The position numbers and the translations under genes are program-made. Under the pieces are notes generated by a model that was given only the letters and a program-made list of their open reading frames with translations, did not search any database and was not told the origin of the DNA. Shown here piece after piece: positions 43,126 to 51,086 of a stretch of DNA of 64,000 nt. Source of the DNA: Polaribacter aquimarinus. Its GTDB lineage: Bacteria > Bacteroidota > Bacteroidia > Flavobacteriales > Flavobacteriaceae. The first letter of the stretch is position 1; every line of letters starts with the position of its first letter. The stretch is from positions 186,001-250,000 of the forward strand of contig NZ_QFFG01000001.1 of assembly GCF_003129485.1 (NCBI RefSeq), read 5' to 3'.

Positions 43126-45282
43126 ATGAAACGTATTTTATTTTTACTTTTTACTATTAGTCAACTTTCAATAGTTGCACAAGCAATAATTTCTGGAAAA
43201 GTTACTGACTCAAAAAACAATCCTATTATTGGTGCAAATGTATATTTAGATGGAACTTACGATGGTAGCTCATCGAATGACAAAGGAGAGTTTTCATTCA
43301 AAACCGATGAAAAAGGAACGCAAACTTTAGTTGTTTCTTTTGTTTCTTTTGAGCCTTTTGTTAAAATAGAGGATGTTTCTAAACTTAAAAATTTAGTGGT
43401 AAAATTAAGAGATGATATTAACTCTTTAGACGCAGTAACTATAAATGCGGGAACATTTAGAGCGGGAGAAAAAGCTAAAGTTACTGTATTAAAACCTTTA
43501 GATATTGTGACTACAGCAAGTGCTGTTGGTGATGTTTTAGGAGCTTTACAAACGCTTCCAGGAACTTCTGCTGCTGCCGAAGATGGTAGACTATTTGTGA
43601 GAGGTGGAGATGCAGAAGAAACTCAAATTTTTATTGATGGTATTAGAGTATTTACACCTTATAGTCCATCTCCAAATAACGCCCCAACTCGTGGACGTTA
43701 TTCACCTTTTTTATTCAAAGGAATTACTTTTTCTACTGGTGGATATTCAGCTGAATACGGACAAGCCTTGTCTGGTGTTTTAGATTTAACAACAACTGAT
43801 AAACCCGACCAAGAAAAGACAGACATTTCTTTAATGACAGTAGGTGTAGGTGTTGGAAATACTCAAATATGGGGCAACAATTCGTTTAGCATCAATACTT
43901 CTTACATCAATTTACAACCCTATACAGAATTGTTTCCAGACAGAAATACTTGGTTAAGCCCTTATCAATCTGCAAGTGGAGAAATGGTGTATAGGCACAG
44001 TTTTAAAGACGATTCTATGTTAAAAGTTTACGGAGCTTTTAGTTATACTGATTTAGATGTAATTCAAGATGATATTAATTTTGATAATGGATTCCGTTTT
44101 GGATTAGAAAATAGAAACCTGTATATAAATAGCACCTACAAAAATAAATTTGGGAACAATTGGAGGGTAGAAACAGGAATGAGTTTTACCAATGACCATT
44201 CAACTGTAAAAATAATTGACGATTTGATTCATAACAATGAAAATTCTGCACATTTTAAGTTGAAATTCAAAAAACTATTTTCAAGTAGATTTAGAGTTGC
44301 TTTTGGTTCTGAATATTTTATCACAAAATTTGATGAAACTTACAATCCAATCAATAACTCTTCATTTGATTATGGTTTTAATAATAACTTGTTCGCTTCT
44401 TTTGCAGAAACTGATATTTTCTTTTCTAAAAATTTAGCTACTAAAATTGGTATAAGAGCAGAACATTCAAGTTTTTCTAACGAGTTTTCTATTTCACCAA
44501 GAGCTTCATTATCATACAAAACAGGTAAGAACTCTCAATTCTCCTTAGCTTATGGTCAATTTTATCAAAATCCAAGTAATAACTATTTGAAATTCGAACA
44601 AAATTTAAAGGCTGAAAATGCATCCCATTTAATTGCCAACTTTCAACATACTCAAAAAAATCAGATTTTTAGAATAGAAGCGTATTATAAAGATTATAAT
44701 GACTTGGTAAAATTCGATTCTCAAATACCAAATTTTACGTCAAACTTTACAAATGATGGAAATGCTTTTGCAAAAGGAATTGATGTTTTCTGGAGACAAA
44801 ATGGAAAAATAAAAAATACAGATTATTGGATTTCTTATTCTTATCTAGATACAGAAAGAGATTTTAGAAATTATCCAACAGCAGCAACTCCTAATTTTGC
44901 TTCAACTCATAATTTCTCTTTTGTAGCAAAACACTGGGTAGAAGATTGGAAAAGTCAATTGGGAATTACTTATAATTTTGCCTCAGGTAGAACCTATACA
45001 AATCCAAATGAGCAAGGCTTTTTAAATAACAAAACCAAACCGTATAATTCAGTAAGTTTAAATTGGGCATATTTAATAGACCAACAAAAGATACTATACT
45101 TCTCTGTTAACAATGCTTTAGGCACCAGAAATGTATTTGGTTACAACTATAAAAACACACCAAATATGAACAGAAATTTTGATAGACAAGAAATTCTACC
45201 CAATGCAGATAGCTTCTTTTTTGTAGGTTTCTTTTGGACGATTAGTGATGATAAAAAATCAAATCAATTAGATAATTTATAA
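43126..45282 (+). CDS. TonB-dependent receptor with carboxypeptidase-like N-domain
   Basis: 718 residues from the ATG at 43126 (a TTG eight codons earlier is less likely; it lies in a near-consensus CATCTTTG -7). Signal peptide cut at VAQA, CarboxypepD_reg-like domain (SGKVTDSKNNPIIGANVYLDGTYDGSSS), plug domain (ALQTLPGTSAAAEDGRLFVRGGDAEETQIFIDGI) and a 22-strand barrel. Imports an unknown substrate across the outer membrane. No SusD gene is adjacent, so siderophore, cobalamin or metal uptake is as likely as glycan uptake. Confidence 0.9.
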   Translation: MKRILFLLFTISQLSIVAQAIISGKVTDSKNNPIIGANVYLDGTYDGSSSNDKGEFSFKTDEKGTQTLVVSFVSFEPFVKIEDVSKLKNLVVKLRDDINSLDAVTINAGTFRAGEKAKVTVLKPLDIVTTASAVGDVLGALQTLPGTSAAAEDGRLFVRGGDAEETQIFIDGIRVFTPYSPSPNNAPTRGRYSPFLFKGITFSTGGYSAEYGQALSGVLDLTTTDKPDQEKTDISLMTVGVGVGNTQIWGNNSFSINTSYINLQPYTELFPDRNTWLSPYQSASGEMVYRHSFKDDSMLKVYGAFSYTDLDVIQDDINFDNGFRFGLENRNLYINSTYKNKFGNNWRVETGMSFTNDHSTVKIIDDLIHNNENSAHFKLKFKKLFSSRFRVAFGSEYFITKFDETYNPINNSSFDYGFNNNLFASFAETDIFFSKNLATKIGIRAEHSSFSNEFSISPRASLSYKTGKNSQFSLAYGQFYQNPSNNYLKFEQNLKAENASHLIANFQHTQKNQIFRIEAYYKDYNDLVKFDSQIPNFTSNFTNDGNAFAKGIDVFWRQNGKIKNTDYWISYSYLDTERDFRNYPTAATPNFASTHNFSFVAKHWVEDWKSQLGITYNFASGRTYTNPNEQGFLNNKTKPYNSVSLNWAYLIDQQKILYFSVNNALGTRNVFGYNYKNTPNMNRNFDRQEILPNADSFFFVGFFWTISDDKKSNQLDNL

Positions 45283-45292
45283 TGTTTTTTTG

Positions 45293-45453
45293 TAGCCATT
45301 TCCAGCTTTCATTACTCGCTTTTTTTAGTTTGTTCTCGATACAAATTTGTTCATTCTTCTCAAATTCACTCGAACTGACACTAAAAAAGAGCTCAAACAA
45401 GGAACTTGTCTTGAGCTTGACGAAAGGTTCAATCTGGGCTAAACTTGTTTGCC
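45293..45453. repeat. composite intergenic repeat, copy A with nested 52-base element
   Basis: Outer arms (TAGCCATTTCCAGC through CTCGCTTTTTTTAG, and CTAAAAAAGAGCTCAAACAA through GGGCTAAAC) match copy C at 49915-50004 in opposite orientation. Between the arms lies a 52-base element (45329-45380) nearly identical to 49216-49267 (one difference). A further insert of about 26 bases ending GACGAAAG is present only here. Confidence 0.75.
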
Positions 45454-45484
45454 AATAGATAGCATAAATTTACAAAGTCATTTC

Positions 45485-45528
45485 AACTCTGAAACTCTGA
45501 AACTCTGAAACTCTGAAACTCTGAAACT
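45485..45528. repeat. tandem repeat of AACTCTGA, five copies
   Basis: Five perfect head-to-tail copies of AACTCTGA (45485-45524) plus AACT. A simple-sequence tract likely to vary in copy number, about 105 bases upstream of the DUF2141 ATG. Confidence 0.9.
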
Positions 45529-45631
45529 ATAGAAAAAAAACAATTCAGAATCAAAAAACAACAATTCGGTATTATTCTTGTGTAAACTTCGAGAAAACAT
45601 CAGATATTTGAATCATCAAAAAAACAATACA

Positions 45632-46060
45632 ATGAAAAAATTATTTTTAACCATAGCATTTATTTTCAGCGGAATCTTATTCATACTAGCCCAAGAAGAA
45701 ACCTTTGATTTAACCATAGAAATTTCTGGAATGGATACTGATAAAGGAAAAGTTTTTATTGCCCTATACAATAGCAAAGAGAACTTTTTAAAGTCTAGTA
45801 AAGATACCAAAGGCACTAGTGCAGTTGTTAAAAATAAAAAAGCAGTTGCTTATTTTAAAGGATTAAAAAAAGGTGAATATGCCATTTCATTGTTTCACGA
45901 TGAAAATGACAATAAAAAAATGGATACCAAGATTTTTGGAATTCCGAAAGAACCTTATGGATTCTCTAATGATGCAACTGGTTTTATGGGACCTCCAAAA
46001 TATAAGGATGCTAAATTTAGCTTAGATTCAAACAAAACAATAACTATATCTGTAGACTAA
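45632..46060 (+). CDS. DUF2141 family secreted protein
   Basis: 142 residues from the ATG at 45632, which opens the signal peptide (KLFLTIAFIFSGILFILAQ). DUF2141 features: GKVFIALYNSKENFL, YFKGLKKGEYAISLFHDENDNKKMDTKIFGIPKEPYGFSND. Periplasmic, beta-sandwich like. Stop overlaps the next ATG (TAATG). Confidence 0.9.
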   Translation: MKKLFLTIAFIFSGILFILAQEETFDLTIEISGMDTDKGKVFIALYNSKENFLKSSKDTKGTSAVVKNKKAVAYFKGLKKGEYAISLFHDENDNKKMDTKIFGIPKEPYGFSNDATGFMGPPKYKDAKFSLDSNKTITISVD

Positions 46061-46677
46061 TGTTAACTAGAAAAATTTCATATTATATATTAGCTATTTG
46101 TTGTATTTCAGTAGGATTATATCCCTTTATCTATTTTGTAATTGATAGAAAATTCGGATTGTTAGCAAGTAAAACTGATGCTCTTTTAACTGATACTTTA
46201 TGGAATACAATGTTTTACACGCACATTATTCTTGGAGGAATTGCATTGTTAATTGGCTGGTTACAGTTTAATAAAAAACTAAGATTAAAAAACTTAAACC
46301 TACATAGAAAAATAGGTAAAGTATATGTAATTTCTGTTTTGTTAAGTGCAATTTCTGGATTTTACATTGGCTTACACGCAACAGGGGGTTTGAGTTCAAA
46401 ATTAGGTTTTACAACTATGGCATTGTTTTGGTTTTTCTCAACGCTATTTGCTTTTACCTCAATTAAAAAAGGAAATATTATTCAGCATCAAAAACTAATG
46501 ATTTACAGTTATGCTGCTTGTTTTGCTGCTGTAACATTAAGAATATGGTTACCTATTTTATCAAATATTTTTGGCGGATTCTTACCAGCTTACAGAATCG
46601 TAGCTTGGTTATCTTGGGTGCCCAATATTATAGTCGCGTACTTTATTATTCAATATCAATTTAAGAATACAAATTAA
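46060..46677 (+). CDS. DUF2306 family membrane protein
   Basis: 205 residues with six membrane helices. The family block is THIILGGIALLIGWLQF, NLHRKIGKVYVISVLLSAISGFYIGL and HQKLMIYSYAACFAAVTLRIWLP; conserved His residues may bind haem. Function unknown. Translationally coupled to the DUF2141 gene. Confidence 0.85.
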   Translation: MLTRKISYYILAICCISVGLYPFIYFVIDRKFGLLASKTDALLTDTLWNTMFYTHIILGGIALLIGWLQFNKKLRLKNLNLHRKIGKVYVISVLLSAISGFYIGLHATGGLSSKLGFTTMALFWFFSTLFAFTSIKKGNIIQHQKLMIYSYAACFAAVTLRIWLPILSNIFGGFLPAYRIVAWLSWVPNIIVAYFIIQYQFKNTN

Positions 46678-46688
46678 ACACTAACATT

Positions 46689-47312
46689 ATGAAAAAAGTA
46701 TTATTTATCATCGCAATTTTCATTGCGACAGGGATTTCTGCGCAATCGAAATACCAAAAAGGAATGCAAAAAGCTTTTGGTTTTTGGCAAAAAGGACAAC
46801 TTACAGAAGCTTCTCAGTTATTTGAAAGAATTTCTAAAGCAGAACCTACAAACTGGCTACCAGCTTATTATGCTGCCACTGTTGAAATTTTAGGGAGTTT
46901 CGGAATGAAAGACGAAGCAAAACTTACAGCAAAACTAAATAAAGCTCAAGAATTTTTAGATGTAGCCAAATCTAATTCAGAAAACAATCCAGAAATTATT
47001 ATTACACAGGCATTACTAAATTTAGCATATATAGCTTTTGACGGACAAAAATACGGAATGACATTATCTGGAAAAAACAATATGTTGTATGCTAAAGCAT
47101 TAAAAATAGCACCTAATAATCCAAGAGTTATTTTAGGAAAAGCAGAATGGGAAATGGGAGCAGCAAAATTCTTTGGTAAATCTACAAAACCTTATTGTGA
47201 GCAAGTAAAGAAAGCCATTGAATTAGGAAAAAAAGAAAAAATTGAAGAAGAATTTTATCCTAGATTTCAAGTTAAAAGAGCAGAAGGAGTTTTAAAACAA
47301 TGTCAAGGATAA
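46689..47312 (+). CDS. secreted TPR-like protein
   Basis: 207 residues, signal peptide (VLFIIAIFIATGISAQ), then helical repeats resembling TPRs (KAFGFWQKGQLTEASQLFERISKAEPTNWLPAYYAA; LYAKALKIAPNNPRVILGKAEW). Periplasmic scaffold or binding role inferred. Third gene of the DUF2141 operon, eleven bases after DUF2306. Confidence 0.8.
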   Translation: MKKVLFIIAIFIATGISAQSKYQKGMQKAFGFWQKGQLTEASQLFERISKAEPTNWLPAYYAATVEILGSFGMKDEAKLTAKLNKAQEFLDVAKSNSENNPEIIITQALLNLAYIAFDGQKYGMTLSGKNNMLYAKALKIAPNNPRVILGKAEWEMGAAKFFGKSTKPYCEQVKKAIELGKKEKIEEEFYPRFQVKRAEGVLKQCQG

Positions 47313-47385
47313 ACTAGTCTACAGTTCTCAGTGGCAGTATGAAGTTAATTATTGACTGTATACTGCCTCTGAATACTGTGAACTC
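47313..47385. repeat. hairpin-forming ACTG repeat between convergent genes
   Basis: CAGTGGCAGTAT and ATACTGCCTCTG pair with one mismatch, and outer AGTTC/GAACT extend it. Shares ACTGCCTC(C)TGAAT with 35188-35201. May act as a terminator. Confidence 0.5.
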
Positions 47386-48471
47386 TTAAGAAAGTATTTT
47401 GTTTACCAAATCTTGTTTTGCTTTTTCATCATTTCCAAACAACCATTGCAACACATTATCTTCCCAAATTTCTCCTTTCTCGGTTTCAGTAATGATGTTT
47501 TTTTCAATTGCTAAATCTAGAATTTTACCTGGGTAAGAAGATTGTTTGTCACTTTCCATTTCTCCTAAAGGATAAGGATCATCTAAGCCCATTAAAACTT
47601 GTTTTGTGCCCTGTCTTTCGAACATTAATTTTAACGAATCTGTATCGTGCACTAAGGTGTCAAAGAAAATATTAGGATGTCCTACTGCTTTTCTTGGATG
47701 TGTTTTTCCTTCAAACAAATCGGGTCTTCCATCAAAACCTTGAATACGTCTTCCTAAATTCATTTGCGCTAATTGACCTCCGTGAGCAAAACAAGTTCTA
47801 ATATTCGGAAAACGTTCTTGCATTCCGTTTAAGGTATAAAAATGATAAGCATCTCCACATTGTGCCAGCATCCAAATTAAGTGAAAACGCCAATTGGTAT
47901 TTTCTAATTTTATCATTTTATCTCCATCATAAGGATGAATTTCTATGGCCAATTTGTATTTGTCTGCGAGTTCAAAAATTCGGTCATTTTCTTCATCAAA
48001 AACACAGCGCCATTGTCCTATAGAATCCATAAAATGTGTAGGTAAACACAACACTTTTAATTCCAATTCTTCCACACAACGTTTCATTTCATCCAAAGCT
48101 CCATAAATAAAACCAGGATGTACGACGAATCCACATGTGAATTTTGATGGATGATTTTTTTGCACTTTTGCATTGAAATCGTTTTGAAAACGAAGCGCTT
48201 TTTTCATTTCTTCTAAACGCAAACCATTTCCATACAATTGAGAAAGATTTAACACCACAGCATGATCTAACTTGTTCTTTTCCATCCACAATAATTTTTC
48301 ATCAAGAAAAAAACTAGAATCGGTTACAGGACGTTTCCAACCTTTTTGCAGCATATGTCTACGCTCATCATCTACCCAAAAAATTTCTTTTTCCTTCATA
48401 AACTGAGGAATTTCTTCTGGATAAGGTAATAAATGTGAATGTCCGTTTATGCGTAGTTTCCTTTTTGTCAT
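47386..48471 (-). CDS. 2-amino-3-carboxymuconate-6-semialdehyde decarboxylase (ACMSD-like amidohydrolase)
   Basis: 361 residues. Amidohydrolase superfamily: metal-binding HSH near the N-terminus (INGHSHLLPYPEE), IEIHPYDGD, TCFAHGG and a final Asp in MGLDDPYPLGE. ACMSD removes CO2 from 2-amino-3-carboxymuconate semialdehyde, diverting it from quinolinate to 2-aminomuconate semialdehyde. Assignment rests on fold plus location beside 3-hydroxyanthranilate dioxygenase. Last gene of the kynurenine cluster. Confidence 0.88.
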   Translation of the reverse strand: MTKRKLRINGHSHLLPYPEEIPQFMKEKEIFWVDDERRHMLQKGWKRPVTDSSFFLDEKLLWMEKNKLDHAVVLNLSQLYGNGLRLEEMKKALRFQNDFNAKVQKNHPSKFTCGFVVHPGFIYGALDEMKRCVEELELKVLCLPTHFMDSIGQWRCVFDEENDRIFELADKYKLAIEIHPYDGDKMIKLENTNWRFHLIWMLAQCGDAYHFYTLNGMQERFPNIRTCFAHGGQLAQMNLGRRIQGFDGRPDLFEGKTHPRKAVGHPNIFFDTLVHDTDSLKLMFERQGTKQVLMGLDDPYPLGEMESDKQSSYPGKILDLAIEKNIITETEKGEIWEDNVLQWLFGNDEKAKQDLVNKILS

Positions 48472-48482
48472 CTTAATTGTCT

Positions 48483-48550
48483 TTCCTGCGAAAGCAGGAA
48501 TCTTATTATAAAATTAGAATTAAATTATGGATTCCTGCCTGCGCAAGAAT
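48483..48550. repeat. inverted repeat with GCAGGAATC/GATTCCTGC arms
   Basis: TTCCTGC-GAAA-GCAGGAA is a tight hairpin (48483-48500); GCAGGAATC pairs with GATTCCTGC near 48530, and a decayed second hairpin follows, ending AGAATGACA. Typical flavobacterial intergenic repeat, here between two kynurenine genes. Confidence 0.7.
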
Positions 48551-48556
48551 GACAAG

Positions 48557-49087
48557 TTACTTGATTTTATTTGGTGGCTGCATTACAGTTCCACAATTAT
48601 TGCAAGTACATTTTTCTTTGTCAGAATAATATTTATCGAAAATTATTGGCATATCTGTTTCGATGTTATCTAATTTAAATTTCTTTCTGTACAATTGATT
48701 TCCACAGTTTTCACAATACCATTCTAAGGCATCTTTCATTTTCTTTTTACGTGGATATTCAATAACCAAACCAACTGTGTTGGCTTTTCTTTGAGGTGAA
48801 TGTGGCACTTTTGCTGGTAATAAATAAATATCGCCTTCATTGATTTCTACATCAATCATTTTGCCTTTATCGTCTATGATTTTTAAAATCATATCTCCTT
48901 CTACTTGATAGAAAAACTCTGGAGTTTCATTATAATGATAATCTTTTCTGTTATTTGGACCACCAACAACCATTACAATATATTCGCCATTATCCCAAAC
49001 GCATTTGTTACCAACTGGTGGCTTTAATAAATGACGATGTTCATCAATCCATTTTTTAAAATTTAAAGGTTGTACTAAATTGCTCAT
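48557..49087 (-). CDS. 3-hydroxyanthranilate 3,4-dioxygenase
   Basis: 176 residues, the bacterial (type II) form. Cupin ligands in YHYNETPEFFYQVEGD and VPHSPQR, and a C-terminal rubredoxin-like metal site (CENCGNQL and CTCNNCGTV). Opens the ring of 3-hydroxyanthranilate to 2-amino-3-carboxymuconate semialdehyde with Fe(II). Directly upstream of the decarboxylase in transcription order. Confidence 0.95.
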   Translation of the reverse strand: MSNLVQPLNFKKWIDEHRHLLKPPVGNKCVWDNGEYIVMVVGGPNNRKDYHYNETPEFFYQVEGDMILKIIDDKGKMIDVEINEGDIYLLPAKVPHSPQRKANTVGLVIEYPRKKKMKDALEWYCENCGNQLYRKKFKLDNIETDMPIIFDKYYSDKEKCTCNNCGTVMQPPNKIK

Positions 49088-49175
49088 TTCTTTTAGATTT
49101 TTAGATTGTTGGATATTAAGATTGTTAGATTTTAAAATTACTAATTTTAAATGGCTTTTTAAAAACTCTTTTTTT

Positions 49176-49298
49176 GGCGTTACCTAAAGGTCGGGCTTTT
49201 CGCTATATCTTTTTATTTGTTCTCGATACAAATTTGTTCATTCTTCACAAATTCACTCGAACTGACATAAAAAGGATGTCGCTTCAATCCCTAACGCA
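49176..49298. repeat. composite intergenic repeat, copy B with nested 52-base element
   Basis: Outer arms GGCGTTACC...CGGGCTTTTCGCTATATCTTTTTAT and ATAAAAAGGATGTCGCTTCAATCCCTAACGC form an imperfect hairpin (GCGTTA/TAACGC at the ends). The loop carries the 52-base element 49216-49267, the same as in copy A with one difference. Confidence 0.75.
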
Positions 49299-49313
49299 AG
49301 ATTCGTTATAAAT

Positions 49314-49856
49314 TTAACTATAATTTACCTTTTCTAAAATCAGTCTTTTAATTTCTTTTCCCAAAGCTTTTGCTTCTTTTGAATCTTTCTTATCAACTTG
49401 AAAGTCTAAAATTCTATATTTTTCTCCATTAATTTTTAAAAATAACTGAATTATGGAAAAGTATGAACCTCTAGAGTTTCTCCTAGATTTCGTATGTATT
49501 GTTTGAGATTCAACTTTTATTTTAAATTCTGAATTTAGTTGAATTTCTTTTTCTTTTAAATTATTGGAGAACTTTATTGTTCTTCTTGAAACCTCAACAA
49601 AGTCCTTTAATTGCTTTATAATTACAATAATTGTAAAAAATAAAATAGCAACAGATATAACTAATAAAAATACTTGAACGCCGATTTCTTTAACTTCGAA
49701 AAAAGATATATAAATTAGAAATAAAGCTAATACAAGAAAAAATAGTAATCCTAAATTCCCTCTATCTGAAAGATAAAATTTTGATTCAACTTTTAACTTT
49801 TGACAATCATTATATAATTTTAGACTTGCTTTTTTTAAAATCTTTTCAAAGTTCAT
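49314..49856 (-). CDS. two-helix membrane protein, unknown
   Basis: 180 residues: a basic N-terminus, two membrane helices (NLGLLFFLVLALFLIYISFF; VFLLVISVAILFFTIIVIIKQL), then a basic cytosolic tail with beta strands (KFNRRNSRGSYF-type, GEKYRILDFQVDKKDSKEAKALGKEIKRLI). No recognised family. It separates the SDR and dioxygenase genes of the kynurenine cluster and is flanked by repeats B and C, so it may be a later insertion. Confidence 0.65.
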   Translation of the reverse strand: MNFEKILKKASLKLYNDCQKLKVESKFYLSDRGNLGLLFFLVLALFLIYISFFEVKEIGVQVFLLVISVAILFFTIIVIIKQLKDFVEVSRRTIKFSNNLKEKEIQLNSEFKIKVESQTIHTKSRRNSRGSYFSIIQLFLKINGEKYRILDFQVDKKDSKEAKALGKEIKRLILEKVNYS

Positions 49857-49914
49857 AATGTATTACTTAAACCTTTTAAAAATTATCTTTTGTTGGCTTT
49901 AATTTACTAAATTC

Positions 49915-50004
49915 TGTAAGCAGGTTTAGCCCTGATTGAAGCAATTGTTTGAGCTCTTTTTGAGGAACGAAAAAAAGCGAGTGCGAAAAGCAGGAAATAG
50001 CTTC
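49915..50004. repeat. intergenic repeat, copy C without nested element
   Basis: Reverse complement matches the outer arms of copy A: GCTATTTCC, CACTCGCTTTTTTT, AAAAAGAGCTCAAACAA, TTCAATCAGGGCTAAAC. The 52-base insert is absent; a short loop GAGGAACG stands in its place. Confidence 0.7.
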
Positions 50005-50012
50005 TAAAAAAA

Positions 50013-50792
50013 TTACAAACTTTTTGTTCTTCCACCATCTACAGGAATATTAATTCCATTGATATAACTTGCTTGCTCACTTGCTAAAAACACAATTGCT
50101 GCTGCCACTTCTTCAGGTTTTGCAAATCGTTTTGCGGGTACTGCGTTTTTCATAGCTTCTGCAACCTCATCAAAAGATTTTCCTGTTTTTTGAGCTTTGT
50201 TATTAATGATTTCTTTTAGACGCTCTGTACCAGTTGCTCCTGGCAAAACATTGTTAACTGTGATACCGAATTCACCCAACTCGTTTGCCAAGGTTTTTGA
50301 CCAATTACCCACTGCGCCACGTATGGTATTGCTAACACCTAAACCATCTAAAGGTTGTTTTACGGAAGTTGAAATGACGTTGATGATTCGTCCATAACAC
50401 TGCGTTTTCATAAACGGAACCAAGGTTTGAACCAAAATATGATTGCATTTTAAATGTTGTGTAAATGCATTTTCGAACTCTTCTATTTTTGCGTTAAATA
50501 TTGGACCTCCTGCTGGACCTCCTGTATTATTAACAAGAATATGGAAATGTAAATCTGACTTTTCTAAAACTTTTTTTAACTCATTTGGTTTTGAAAAATC
50601 AGCAATTAGATAACTATGACATTGCTCTCCATTATTTACTAATTCTGATAAAACTACTTTTAATTTTTCTTCATTTCTAGCTAAAAGGGTAACGTTTGCA
50701 CCTTCTTCCGCTAATAATAATGCTGCAGCTTTACCTATTCCTTGTGTGCTACCACAAACTAATGCGTTTTTGTTTTTTAGTTGTAAATTCAT
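50013..50792 (-). CDS. SDR family oxidoreductase
   Basis: 259 residues. Rossmann motif GSTQGIGKAAALLLAEEGANV, NNTGGPAGGPI, catalytic Ser near VISTSVKQ with GVSNTIRGAVGN and the late NNVLPGATGT block. The usual catalytic YxxxK is not plain: the position reads SNTIRGAVGNWSK, so Tyr is replaced. In related Flavobacteria an SDR sits in this cluster; it may act on a kynurenine breakdown product. Exact step unknown. Confidence 0.82.
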   Translation of the reverse strand: MNLQLKNKNALVCGSTQGIGKAAALLLAEEGANVTLLARNEEKLKVVLSELVNNGEQCHSYLIADFSKPNELKKVLEKSDLHFHILVNNTGGPAGGPIFNAKIEEFENAFTQHLKCNHILVQTLVPFMKTQCYGRIINVISTSVKQPLDGLGVSNTIRGAVGNWSKTLANELGEFGITVNNVLPGATGTERLKEIINNKAQKTGKSFDEVAEAMKNAVPAKRFAKPEEVAAAIVFLASEQASYINGINIPVDGGRTKSL

Positions 50793-50867
50793 TTCTTTTA
50801 GATAAAAGAAAAGAGAAACAAGAATAAAGACAGATAGTCTTTTCTCTTTTTTCTTTCTTCTAGGTTC

Positions 50868-51086
50868 TTATTTACTTTCAGTAATCATTTTCTTAATCTT
50901 AACCGCTTTTTCAAAATGATTTAGTTGATGTGTTTCAATCCACCAAGTGGCAACTTCTAGTAATAATTTAGGATTGTCATTTTTATTTTTGAAAAATGCG
51001 TAGAATGATAACCCAACATTTTCTCCTTTTTTGACAATTTTTTCATCGCAAACTGCAATGATTTTTTGTTTGATTCCTTTATTCAT
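50868..51086 (-). CDS. small DUF6500-like protein
   Basis: 72 residues from the ATG at 51086 (MNKGIKQKIIAVCDEKIV). The GLSFYAFFKNKNDNPKLLLEVATWWIETHQLNHFEKAVKIKKM block matches what I recall of DUF6500. Function unknown. It overlaps the dehydrogenase stop by eight bases and is read in another frame, so it belongs to the kynurenine operon. Confidence 0.65.
   Translation of the reverse strand: MNKGIKQKIIAVCDEKIVKKGENVGLSFYAFFKNKNDNPKLLLEVATWWIETHQLNHFEKAVKIKKMITESK

Larger units (their letters stand above)
45283..45631. other. 349-base gene-free stretch made of repeats
   Basis: Almost all of it is a composite intergenic repeat (45293-45453) followed by a tandem 8-mer array (45485-45528) and the promoter region of the DUF2141 gene. 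No coding potential seen. Confidence 0.7.

Noticed and set aside
43126..45282. Polysaccharide utilisation locus
   Set aside because: The receptor lacks a SusD partner and there are no glycoside hydrolases nearby.
45485..45528. Possible CRISPR array
   Set aside because: Units are eight bases with no spacers; it is a simple tandem repeat.
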